Below, one piece after another: positions 7,074-13,385 of a stretch of DNA of 13,385 nucleotides; position 1 is the first letter of the stretch, and each line of letters opens with the position of its first letter. The notes beneath the pieces were generated by a model. That model was not told the origin of the DNA. It searched no databases and worked only from the letters and a program-made list of their open reading frames with translations. The position numbers and the translations under genes are program-made. The stretch lies in the NCBI GenBank assembly GCA_013002595.1, contig JABDJG010000261.1, positions 1 through 13,385 on the forward strand, given 5' to 3'. This stretch comes from Hyphomicrobiales bacterium. Its GTDB lineage: Bacteria > Pseudomonadota > Alphaproteobacteria > Rhizobiales > Aestuariivirgaceae.

Positions 7074-7798
7074 CCGTGCGCTACGGCCATGGCCTCATCG
7101 GATATGACCTCGCGTTCCTCGACCTTCCAGGGCTCGCCCGGCTTGCGCATCCAGCGTTCGCGTATCCAGCCGCCATCATTGTCTTGCGACCATAGCCAGA
7201 TCGGGCAGGACAGCTCGCCGATCCAGGCATAGATCATCAACACCGGCTCGCTGCGCACACTCAGCGAATGAACACGGTCGGCAGGGGTGATGGAATAGTT
7301 GCCGGGCGTCACGGCAAAGGGGGCCGCATCGATACCGTGCTGGATGTCGATAATCCCCGACAGGCAATAGTAAATTTCCGTGGCGGCATGAGTGTGGAGC
7401 GCGTAGTGAACGCCCGGCGCGAGCAGGAAAAAACCGGTGGCGACGGTCTTGCCTGAAAAGCAACCGTAAGTACCGGCGGCTTGGGCAGCCAGCATGCCTT
7501 CTGTCAGGGCCGGGTCCATACTGCCGTCATCATAGATCTGGCCCCAGTCGAGAACGCGGGCGGCCTCGGCGGCTGACGGGAGCAATGTTGCATCACCTTC
7601 GGCGGCTTCCAATGCCTTGTCGAGCATCGCCATGGTGGGGTGTTCCAGGCGTGGCAGAGGGCCTCGTTGGATGACCGAGGTGTCGATGGTCTTGAGCTCC
7701 TTGACGAAGCCGGCAAGTGCGGGATCCGCCGCCGATTTGCTTGTCAGGTCATTGGTCAGTGCGGCCAGGTAGGCTCTGGCAATGTCAGCTTGTGTCAT
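7070..7798 (-). CDS. Cupin of the DMSP-lyase-like (DLL) family
   Basis: A 242-residue protein with a helical N-terminal half and a C-terminal cupin barrel. Cupin motif 1 is exact: G129-x5-H135-x-H137-x3-E141-x6-G148. Motif 2 supplies H177 in TPADRVHS. These would be the four metal ligands, as in DddK and DddW. Y143, two residues after the glutamate, matches the tyrosine proposed as catalytic base in DddK/DddQ-type lyases. Size and two-part layout recall DddQ/DddL. The DLL family also has many members in non-marine bacteria with no proven lyase activity, so cleavage of dimethylsulfoniopropionate to DMS and acrylate is only one possibility; no dddA, dddC or acuI-like gene is in the window. It starts 6 bp after the methyltransferase stop, so the two are almost certainly co-transcribed. 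Confidence 0.72.
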   Translation of the reverse strand: MTQADIARAYLAALTNDLTSKSAADPALAGFVKELKTIDTSVIQRGPLPRLEHPTMAMLDKALEAAEGDATLLPSAAEAARVLDWGQIYDDGSMDPALTEGMLAAQAAGTYGCFSGKTVATGFFLLAPGVHYALHTHAATEIYYCLSGIIDIQHGIDAAPFAVTPGNYSITPADRVHSLSVRSEPVLMIYAWIGELSCPIWLWSQDNDGGWIRERWMRKPGEPWKVEEREVISDEAMAVAHG

Positions 7799-7804
7799 GG
7801 GAAG

Positions 7805-8440
7805 TCAGCCCTGTGGGGTGCGGCGCGCGATAATCAGTTTGCCGGGGCGGTCGAGCGCATCCATGTAGTTGTGATCTTCGATGCGGTCGACATTCCAGAC
7901 GGTTGCCTGTTCAAGGGCATCGATGTGTCCGGTGTAGTTTTCGTCGACAAAAGGCTCGGCGTTCATGAAAATCACGACTGGCCCTCCCGGCGCGGCCATT
8001 CGGACCAGGTCGCCGAAGGCCTGTGGTCCCATATGCCCGATACCGAAGCTGCCGACGCTGATGACGGCATCATAGGCGCCATCGGCGATCTCAGCGTCCT
8101 TCTCGACATCCTGCCAGATCAGTTTGCGGTAAACGCCGGTCTCATCGGCCTCAGCCAGCATGTTCTTGGAGATATCGATGCCATCGACGTTGGTGAACCC
8201 GGCTTCAACGAGTTCGATGCCGACCAGGCCGGTGCCGCAGCCGACGTCGATGATGCTGGCCTGCCGGTCGGTGACAATGCCCGCAAATGCCGCCGATGCG
8301 ATCTTGTGGGCACTGTAACCGTACTCGTTCAACAGGTCTTCATTGTAGCTCTTGGCCCAGCCGTCATAGTGTTCGGCCGGGGTTATCGTCACGTCCTTGC
8401 CGCTGACATCGGCGAGCGGCCCTTGGGGTTTCTTGCTCAT
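7805..8440 (-). CDS. Class I SAM-dependent methyltransferase, METTL27-like
   Basis: A 211-residue Rossmann-fold methyltransferase. The N-terminal HYDGWAKSYNEDL (24-36) and the canonical motif I IIDVGCGTGLVG (63-74) are followed by GIDIS with D89 as the probable SAM-ribose contact. Motif IV is YDAVISVGSFGIGHM (123-137) and motif VI is APGGPVVIFMN (150-160). The arrangement resembles the METTL27 (Williams-Beuren region 27) type, whose bacterial substrates are not established. It is too short and different to be the DMSP-synthesis enzymes DsyB or MmtN. ATG at 8440 has only a weak AAGG upstream. The cupin gene follows after 6 bp. A 134 bp gap with a hairpin separates it from the transporter operon, so it may have its own promoter. 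Confidence 0.82.
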   Translation of the reverse strand: MSKKPQGPLADVSGKDVTITPAEHYDGWAKSYNEDLLNEYGYSAHKIASAAFAGIVTDRQASIIDVGCGTGLVGIELVEAGFTNVDGIDISKNMLAEADETGVYRKLIWQDVEKDAEIADGAYDAVISVGSFGIGHMGPQAFGDLVRMAAPGGPVVIFMNAEPFVDENYTGHIDALEQATVWNVDRIEDHNYMDALDRPGKLIIARRTPQG

Positions 8441-8466
8441 CTGGCGTGCCTTGTTTTGGCGCTGAG

Positions 8467-8493
8467 ACTATCGGTCAGTCCAGGTGATGGCAA
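8467..8493 (-). promoter_or_regulatory. Weak candidate promoter for the methyltransferase/cupin pair
   Basis: Minus-strand TTGCCA (8493-8488) and GATAGT (8472-8467) are 15 bp apart, 26 bp before the methyltransferase ATG. The spacing is shorter than ideal. It is listed because the gap after glpU also holds a hairpin, which would fit a separate transcription unit. Confidence 0.2.
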
Positions 8494-8536
8494 TCGTGCA
8501 TTGTTGGGTAAATTATCGGATCGCTGATCGCTGCGG

Positions 8537-8569
8537 CGGGCTTGGGCTGGCTGTTGAAACCCGAGCCCG
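8537..8569 (-). terminator. GC-rich hairpin just after glpU, terminator or stabilising stem
   Basis: Arms 8537-8546 (CGGGCTTGGG) and 8560-8569 (CCCGAGCCCG) pair over 10 positions with a 13-nt loop. On the minus-strand transcript there is one C-A mismatch. It begins 5 bp after the glpU stop. No U-tract follows, so intrinsic termination is doubtful; it may instead protect the 3' end of the transporter mRNA. Confidence 0.35.
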
Positions 8570-8574
8570 GCTTC

Positions 8575-8856
8575 TCAGACATAACGGAAGACGAAACCGC
8601 CCCAGATAAAGGCGATGATCATTGGCCACCATAAACTGGAACCAACCAGGCCGAGCCAGGCGAGGAAGATGAATGCGCTGCCGAGCAGGGTGATGAACAG
8701 GCGGTCACCGCGGGTCGTGTCGAGGGCAAAGACGCCGCGGCGCGGATCGCCGCCGGGCTTGTAATATTCCCAAACCGCCATGGTGCTGATTGCTGCCGCA
8801 ATGAAGATGAAGAAGAGGGCGGTCGGCCAGGTCCAGGCCATCCATGACAGTCCCAT
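8575..8856 (-). CDS. glpU: Small membrane protein GlpU-like (DUF2160)
   Basis: A 93-residue inner-membrane protein starting MGLSWMAWTWPTALFF. It has three likely membrane segments (about 10-29, 54-71 and 75-91) and the conserved loop TTRGDRLFITLLGSAF (48-63), the hallmark of DUF2160 proteins that accompany rhizobial glycerol ABC transporters. Its exact role is unknown; it may assist or regulate the permease. I chose ATG at 8856 rather than 8886 because family members begin at this point and because AGGAGAG lies 5 bases upstream, overlapping the glpQ stop codon. The 30 bp upstream extension would overlap glpQ and adds no family sequence. It is the last gene of the transporter operon before a hairpin. 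Confidence 0.82.
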   Translation of the reverse strand: MGLSWMAWTWPTALFFIFIAAAISTMAVWEYYKPGGDPRRGVFALDTTRGDRLFITLLGSAFIFLAWLGLVGSSLWWPMIIAFIWGGFVFRYV

Positions 8857-8866
8857 CAGTTCTCTC

Positions 8867-9666
<800 letters not shown>

Positions 9667-9667
<1 letters not shown>

Positions 9668-10530
9668 CACTGTTCCTCATCGCGCATCATCAGCGTGTAG
9701 AACACCCAGCTCAAGAGCAGGATGACCAGGAAATAGACCAGAGACATGGCCGCCGCCGGGCCGAGGTCAAACTGGCCGAGGGCAACTTTCACCAGGTCTA
9801 TCGACAGGAGTGTTGTCGAGTTGCCCGGCCCGCCGCCGGTCAACACGAACGGCTCGGTGTAGATGTTGAAGCTGTCCATGAAGCGGAGCAGGATGGCAAT
9901 GGTCAGCACGCGCTTCATCTTGGGCAGCTGAATGTAGCGGAAAATTGCCCAGGAACTGGCGCCGTCGATCTTGGCGGCCTGGTAGTAGGCCTCAGGGATC
10001 GAGACCAGGCCGGCATAGGCCAAAAGCACGACAAGGGATGTCCAGTGCCAGACGTCCATGGCGATCAGTGTCGCCCAGGCATCGCCGGGCTGGCGGGTGA
10101 AATTATAGTCTATGCCCATGCCGTTCAGCAGATTGCCGAGCATGCCGATCTGCGGCAGGGCAAAAATATTCCAGATGGCGCCAACGACGTTCCATGGGAT
10201 CAACAGCGGCATCGCCATCAGCACCAGGCAGACCGAGACCCAGATGCCCTTGCGCGGCATGGCAAGGGCAATGATGACGCCCAGCGGCACTTCGATCGCC
10301 AGGATCGTAAAGGTGAAGAACAGCTGTCTGCCGAGTGAGGCGTGGAACCTTTGCGACGTCAGCACCTCTTCGAACCAGATGATGCCGGCCCAGGAGAAAA
10401 CGTTGTTGCCGAAGGTCTCCTGCACCGAATAATTGACCACGGTCATCAGCGGGATGATGGCGTTGAACGCCACCAGGACAAGAACCGGCAGGACAAACAG
10501 CCAGGCCTTCTGGTTGACGGTCTTGTTCAT
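9667..10530 (-). CDS. glpP: Glycerol-type ABC transporter permease GlpP
   Basis: A 287-residue MalF/UgpA-like permease with about six membrane helices and the EAA loop at 180-203 (E180, A185/A186, D189, G190, P203). The segment TGGGPGNSTTLLSIDL (231-246), before the last helix, is typical of sugar and polyol permeases. ATG at 10530 is the only sensible start and matches family length. There is no good Shine-Dalgarno sequence, because the upstream cistron glpT would normally end in a TGA overlapping this ATG; the palindromic element now separates them, leaving only 10 bp between the element end and the ATG. Translation may therefore be weaker than the ancestral coupled state, unless the folded element helps. 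glpQ overlaps the 3' end. Confidence 0.87.
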
Positions 10531-10540
10531 CAGCCGCGCT

Positions 10541-10815
10541 CTAGGGTCTGTTGAGCAACAAGGTTGCGGTGCTGGCGTGGCTCATTTTGTCTGTGGCTAG
10601 CTTTGAGTAGCGCTGCAGGGTCGCCCCCTTCAAGCTGCTCAAAGTGACGTCCACAGGCAAAATGAGCCACGTCCCAGGAGGGATTTGTCCCGATTGGCCC
10701 ATCTTCAGGGGCGTTCGTCGTCGAATATGCCAGCATGTCCTTCCTCCTCACACCCCTAAACCTGAACCAATCGGCACAAACCAGCGCCACAACCTTGTTA
10801 CTCAACAGACCCTAG
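10541..10815. mobile_element. Non-autonomous palindromic element 2, inserted at TA between glpT and glpP
   Basis: A 275 bp palindromic structure. Ends 10541-10575 and 10781-10815 are inverted copies over 35 bp with 3 differences; two become G-U pairs on the minus strand and one on the plus strand. Arm 1 has a 21 bp stem (10576-10596 with 10651-10671, one U-G), a small internal loop, an 11 bp stem (10601-10611 with 10634-10644) and a 22-nt loop. Arm 2 pairs 10684-10697 with 10767-10780 (one mismatch) and 10704-10709 with 10761-10766. TA dinucleotides at 10542-10543 and 10813-10814 fit a target duplication. The element proper is then 10544-10812, beginning GGGTCTG and ending CAGACCC. There is no transposase. 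It provides the last codons and the stop of glpT. Confidence 0.8.
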
Positions 10816-11874
10816 TCCGGCGAGCCAGCCATCTGAATATATGCGGGTGTTGGCGGCATCGAACTTGAGCTTTGCCGAGCCGGTCGGGATTTTTTCATCT
10901 TCGCCGACCAGCAGCTTGACCTTGCCGGCATCGCATTCAGCTTCGACGATGCTGAAGCGGCCGGTTTCGCTGACCTTCGTGACCCGGGCCGCAAGGCCCT
11001 TGGTGGCGAACCTGACGAATTCCGGGCGGACGCCGATCTCGGTGTTGACGAGATTGCCGTCGGCCTTGTTTGCGGCGGCAATCTTGGTTCCGGCGATGAA
11101 GGCGTTGCCGTTGTTGATCTCGCACGGCAGCACGTTCATGCCGGGCGAGCCGATGAAATGGCCGACGAATGTATGCTGCGGGGTCTCGAACAACTCAACG
11201 GGGGTGCCGACCTGGACGATCTCGCCCATGTTCATGACGACGACCTTGTCGGCAAAGGTGAGTGCTTCGGTCTGGTCATGGGTGACGTAAATCATGGTCA
11301 GTGCGATGCGCTGATGCAGTTCCTTGAGTTTTGAGCGCAGCTGGAACTTCAGATGCGGGTCGATGACGGTGAGCGGTTCATCGAACAGGACCGCGTTGAC
11401 ATCGGTGCGCACCAGACCGCGGCCAAGCGAGATTTTCTGCTTACCATCGGCGGTCAGTCCCGAGGCCCGTTTGTCGAGGCGGTCGGTCAGGTCGATCATG
11501 GCGGCGACTTCGGCGACCCGCTGGTGCACGACGTCTTCGGCAACGCCGCGGTTGCGCAGGGGGAAAGCCAGATTGTCGAACACGGTCATGGTGTCATAGA
11601 CGACCGGGAACTGGAACACCTGGGCAATCTGGCGTTTTTCCGGCGGCAGCAGGCTGACATCGGCCTCGTCGAACAACACCTTGCCCTCGGTTGGCGCCAG
11701 CAGGCCGGAGATGATGTTGAGCAAGGTGGTCTTGCCGCAGCCGGACGGTCCAAGCAGGGCATAGGCGCCGCCGTCATCCCATTCCAGATCAAGCTGCTTC
11801 AACGCCCAGTCGTCATCGCCCGACGGGGCCGCCATGTAGCTGTGTCTAAGTTTCGACAGGGTGATCTTTGCCAT
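10798..11874 (-). CDS. glpT: ABC transporter ATPase GlpT, degenerate signature, C-terminus altered by insertion
   Basis: A 358-residue MalK-like ATPase with a C-terminal regulatory TOBE region. Walker A is GPSGCGKT (42-49), Q-loop Q88, Walker B AVLFDE (161-166, catalytic E166) and the H-switch is H199 in YVTHDQ. The signature motif is not LSGGQ: the matching place reads LTADG (140-144), followed by KQKISLGRG. It should form a heterodimer with GlpS, giving one canonical site (this Walker set with the GlpS signature) and one degenerate site. The final residues LGSVE and TAA are encoded mostly by the palindromic element; removal on paper gives LERG and a TGA overlapping the glpP start. ATG at 11874 is 7 bp after the glpS stop. 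The loss at the extreme C-terminus probably has little effect on function. Confidence 0.87.
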   Translation of the reverse strand: MAKITLSKLRHSYMAAPSGDDDWALKQLDLEWDDGGAYALLGPSGCGKTTLLNIISGLLAPTEGKVLFDEADVSLLPPEKRQIAQVFQFPVVYDTMTVFDNLAFPLRNRGVAEDVVHQRVAEVAAMIDLTDRLDKRASGLTADGKQKISLGRGLVRTDVNAVLFDEPLTVIDPHLKFQLRSKLKELHQRIALTMIYVTHDQTEALTFADKVVVMNMGEIVQVGTPVELFETPQHTFVGHFIGSPGMNVLPCEINNGNAFIAGTKIAAANKADGNLVNTEIGVRPEFVRFATKGLAARVTKVSETGRFSIVEAECDAGKVKLLVGEDEKIPTGSAKLKFDAANTRIYSDGWLAGLGSVE

Positions 11875-11881
11875 CTTGGAC

Positions 11882-12949
11882 CTATGCCACGATCAATTGC
11901 TGATCGGCGTCGAAATAGAGGCATCTGGCGATGTCCGCATATAGCGTGGCCGGTTCGCCGGCGCGAAGCGGGTGGACGCCGTGCGACAGCGATACCCATG
12001 AACTGCCGTGGGCATCGAAGTGAATGATGCTCTCTGAGCCGGACAATTCGGCGACCTGCACGGTTCCCTCGATCGGGACAGCGCCCTTAACGTGCATCGT
12101 CGGGCTCACGTGATGCGGGCGGATGCCGATCGTGTAGGGGCCGTCGGCCAGTTTAGCCATGGCTTTGGGTGCGCGCCATTTGGTCTGCTCCGTCAATGAA
12201 AACCAGGCACCGGTCTTGGAGACGTGTGCAACGTTGATCGGCGGTTCTGAGAACACCCTGGCACTGGTGAGATCATTTGGCTGGCGATAGATGTCGCCAG
12301 TGGGGCCAAACTGGCTAACGCGGCCTTCATGGAGGGCAGCGGTCTTGCCGGCAAATTGCAGGGCCTCACTGGGCTCTGTGGTGGCGTAGACGACGACGCA
12401 GTTGCGCTCGGCAAACAGCTTTGGCAGTTCATCGCGCAGTTCTTCTCGAAGCTTGAAATCGAGGTTGGCGAGGGGTTCGTCGAGTAAAATCAGGTCTGAA
12501 TCCTTGACCAGGGCGCGGGCCATTGCTGTGCGCTGCTGCTGGCCGCCGGACAATTCACTGGGGCGGCGGTCCAAAAGCTGTTCAATCTTAAGCAGTTCGG
12601 CAATTTCGTTCACACGTTTCTCGATTTCGCTTCTGTCTGTCCGGGAAACCCGCAAGGGTGAGGCGATATTGTCGAACACCGACATGTTCGGATAGTTGAT
12701 GAATTGCTGGTAGACCATGGAGACATTGCGCTGCTGGACTGGCGTTCCGGTCACGTTCTTGCCGTCGAACCAGATTTCACCGGAGGCCGGCTTTTCCAGG
12801 CCGGCCATGAGCTGCATCAGCGTGGTTTTGCCAGCCAGCGTGGTGCCGAGCAGGGTGTTGAAGCTGCCGCGCTCAAGGGTCAGGCTTGTTGGATAGATGT
12901 GGGTATCCGCACCGACCGTCTTGGTGATTTGTTTGAGCTCGAGGGACAT
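11882..12949 (-). CDS. glpS: ABC transporter ATPase GlpS, H-switch histidine missing
   Basis: A 355-residue MalK-like ATPase and partner of GlpT. Walker A is GTTLAGKT (35-42), which fits GxxxxGKT but is not the usual GPSGCGKS. Other motifs are the Q-loop in VYQQFINYP, a perfect signature LSGGQQQR (133-140) and Walker B LILLDE (153-158). Where MalK-type proteins have the H-switch (YVTHDQ), this one reads YATTEP, so the histidine is replaced by T191. The C-terminal part (about 240-355, with IGIRPHHV) is the TOBE regulatory domain. Loss of the histidine here and of the signature in GlpT affects the same composite ATP site. The start ATG at 12949 lies 79 bp after the binding-protein stop, across a hairpin, with a weak ribosome binding site. 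Confidence 0.87.
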   Translation of the reverse strand: MSLELKQITKTVGADTHIYPTSLTLERGSFNTLLGTTLAGKTTLMQLMAGLEKPASGEIWFDGKNVTGTPVQQRNVSMVYQQFINYPNMSVFDNIASPLRVSRTDRSEIEKRVNEIAELLKIEQLLDRRPSELSGGQQQRTAMARALVKDSDLILLDEPLANLDFKLREELRDELPKLFAERNCVVVYATTEPSEALQFAGKTAALHEGRVSQFGPTGDIYRQPNDLTSARVFSEPPINVAHVSKTGAWFSLTEQTKWRAPKAMAKLADGPYTIGIRPHHVSPTMHVKGAVPIEGTVQVAELSGSESIIHFDAHGSSWVSLSHGVHPLRAGEPATLYADIARCLYFDADQQLIVA

Positions 12950-12974
12950 CGATTATTGCCGCAGCTGATGAGGT

Positions 12975-13002
12975 GGTCCGGGGCGTATTTGCACCCCGAA
13001 CC
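12975..13002 (-). promoter_or_regulatory. Intercistronic mRNA stem-loop between binding protein and glpS
   Basis: Plus-strand arms 12975-12985 (GGTCCGGGGCG) and 12992-13002 (CACCCCGAACC) form an 11 bp stem with a 6-nt loop; in the minus-strand RNA all positions pair, two as U-G. It lies 26 nt after the binding-protein stop and has no U-tract. Such stems after binding-protein genes are known to protect the upstream mRNA so that more binding protein than transporter is made (malE-malF type). Confidence 0.6.
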
Positions 13003-13028
13003 AGAACTGTATCACAAGTCCGGCTGGC

Positions 13029-13385
13029 TTATTTGGACGACCAGCGGGCGACGAGTTCGTCATAGGCGATGGTCTCGCCCTTGGGCTTTTCGTTGTCGAG
13101 CTTGGCCTTGGCACCGCCCTTGCCGAGCCATGCGCTTGCGTCCTTTTCCTCGTTAAGACGCGGGCCACAGCCGCCGTAGGTGTTATTGCCTTTGTCGGCC
13201 CGCTCCATGCGGCCCATGACCTGGTCCATCTCGCCGGCGAGGCGGTCCATCGCCTGTTGCGGGGTGAAGGCACCGGAGTTCACATCCCCGATGTTCTGCC
13301 ACCACAGCTGGGCCAGCTTGGGATAATCCGGCACGTTGACGCCGGTCGGGGTCCAGTTGACACGGTCCGGTGAGCGGTAGAACTC
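13029..13385 (-). CDS. glpV: Extracellular solute-binding protein of the glycerol ABC transporter, C-terminal part
   Basis: The last 118 codons of a periplasmic binding protein; the frame runs out of the right edge and ends with TAA at 13029-13031. The segment WTPTGVNVPDYPKLAQLWWQNIGDV (split: WTPTGVNVPDYP and KLAQLWWQNIGDV), then FTPQQAMDRLAGEMD and GPRLNEEKDASAWL, is what I expect from the C-terminal lobe of binding proteins that serve GlpSTPQ-type importers. The signal peptide and the first ligand-binding lobe are outside the window. Being first in the transcript and followed by a stable hairpin fits the need for excess binding protein. In the rhizobial operon, as I recall, the binding-protein gene comes last; here it comes first. 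The ligand, glycerol or another small polyol, is inferred from the family. Confidence 0.8.
   Translation of the reverse strand, partial: EFYRSPDRVNWTPTGVNVPDYPKLAQLWWQNIGDVNSGAFTPQQAMDRLAGEMDQVMGRMERADKGNNTYGGCGPRLNEEKDASAWLGKGGAKAKLDNEKPKGETIAYDELVARWSSK

Noticed and set aside
10530..10868. Short open frames inside and across palindromic element 2 on both strands
   Set aside because: They consist of inverted-repeat sequence and share no family features; the element is explained by its fold.

Overview
The window looks like a piece of an alphaproteobacterial chromosome, most likely from the Hyphomicrobiales (Rhizobiales) or a close relative. This rests on the high G+C, a rhizobial-type glycerol ABC transporter cluster (glpVSTPQU), an alphaproteobacterial-style aspartate aminotransferase, a stand-alone Lrp/AsnC ligand-binding protein and a phenylacetate pathway reductase. 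The genus cannot be fixed from sequence alone. Nearly all genes are on the minus strand. The exceptions are the paaE tail at the left edge and a lipoprotein/oxidoreductase pair in the middle.

Layout: (1) 1-206, the end of paaE (+), facing a 78-residue Lrp-type RAM protein (-) across a short palindrome. (2) 541-808, a palindromic element inserted in the stop codon of a large E1/transketolase-like thiamine-diphosphate enzyme (805-3192, -). Upstream of that enzyme lie a zinc-ribbon methyltransferase (3251-3949, -) and an aspartate aminotransferase (4088-5299, -). (3) 5405-7073, a divergent pair (+): a small lipoprotein overlapping a PuuB-like FAD oxidoreductase. (4) 7070-8440 (-), a class I methyltransferase followed 6 bp later by a cupin of the DMSP-lyase-like (DLL) type. 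(5) 8575-13385 (-), a glycerol-type ABC importer in transcript order: binding protein (partial), ATPases GlpS and GlpT, a second palindromic element, permeases GlpP and GlpQ, small membrane protein GlpU.

The most interesting signal is the pair of palindromic elements at 541-808 and 10541-10815. They share no obvious sequence. Both are about 265 bp between TA dinucleotides, both fold as a 34-35 bp outer stem carrying two inner hairpin arms, and in both the first arm has a 21 bp stem, an internal loop, a second stem and a 22-nt apical loop. Both sit at the 3' end of a minus-strand gene and supply its stop codon. Removing the second element on paper together with one TA copy restores glpT to a TGA that overlaps the glpP ATG as TGATG, the same junction seen between glpP and glpQ. 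This strongly supports a TA-targeting non-autonomous mobile element. Removing the first turns the TAG stop back into TAA.

In functional terms, the transporter is predicted to bring in glycerol or a similar small polyol, driven by an ATPase pair with one canonical and one degenerate ATP site. The methyltransferase/cupin pair next to it has no role I can name and is the best candidate for undescribed metabolism here. The other enzymes look like amino-acid, keto-acid and amine metabolism.
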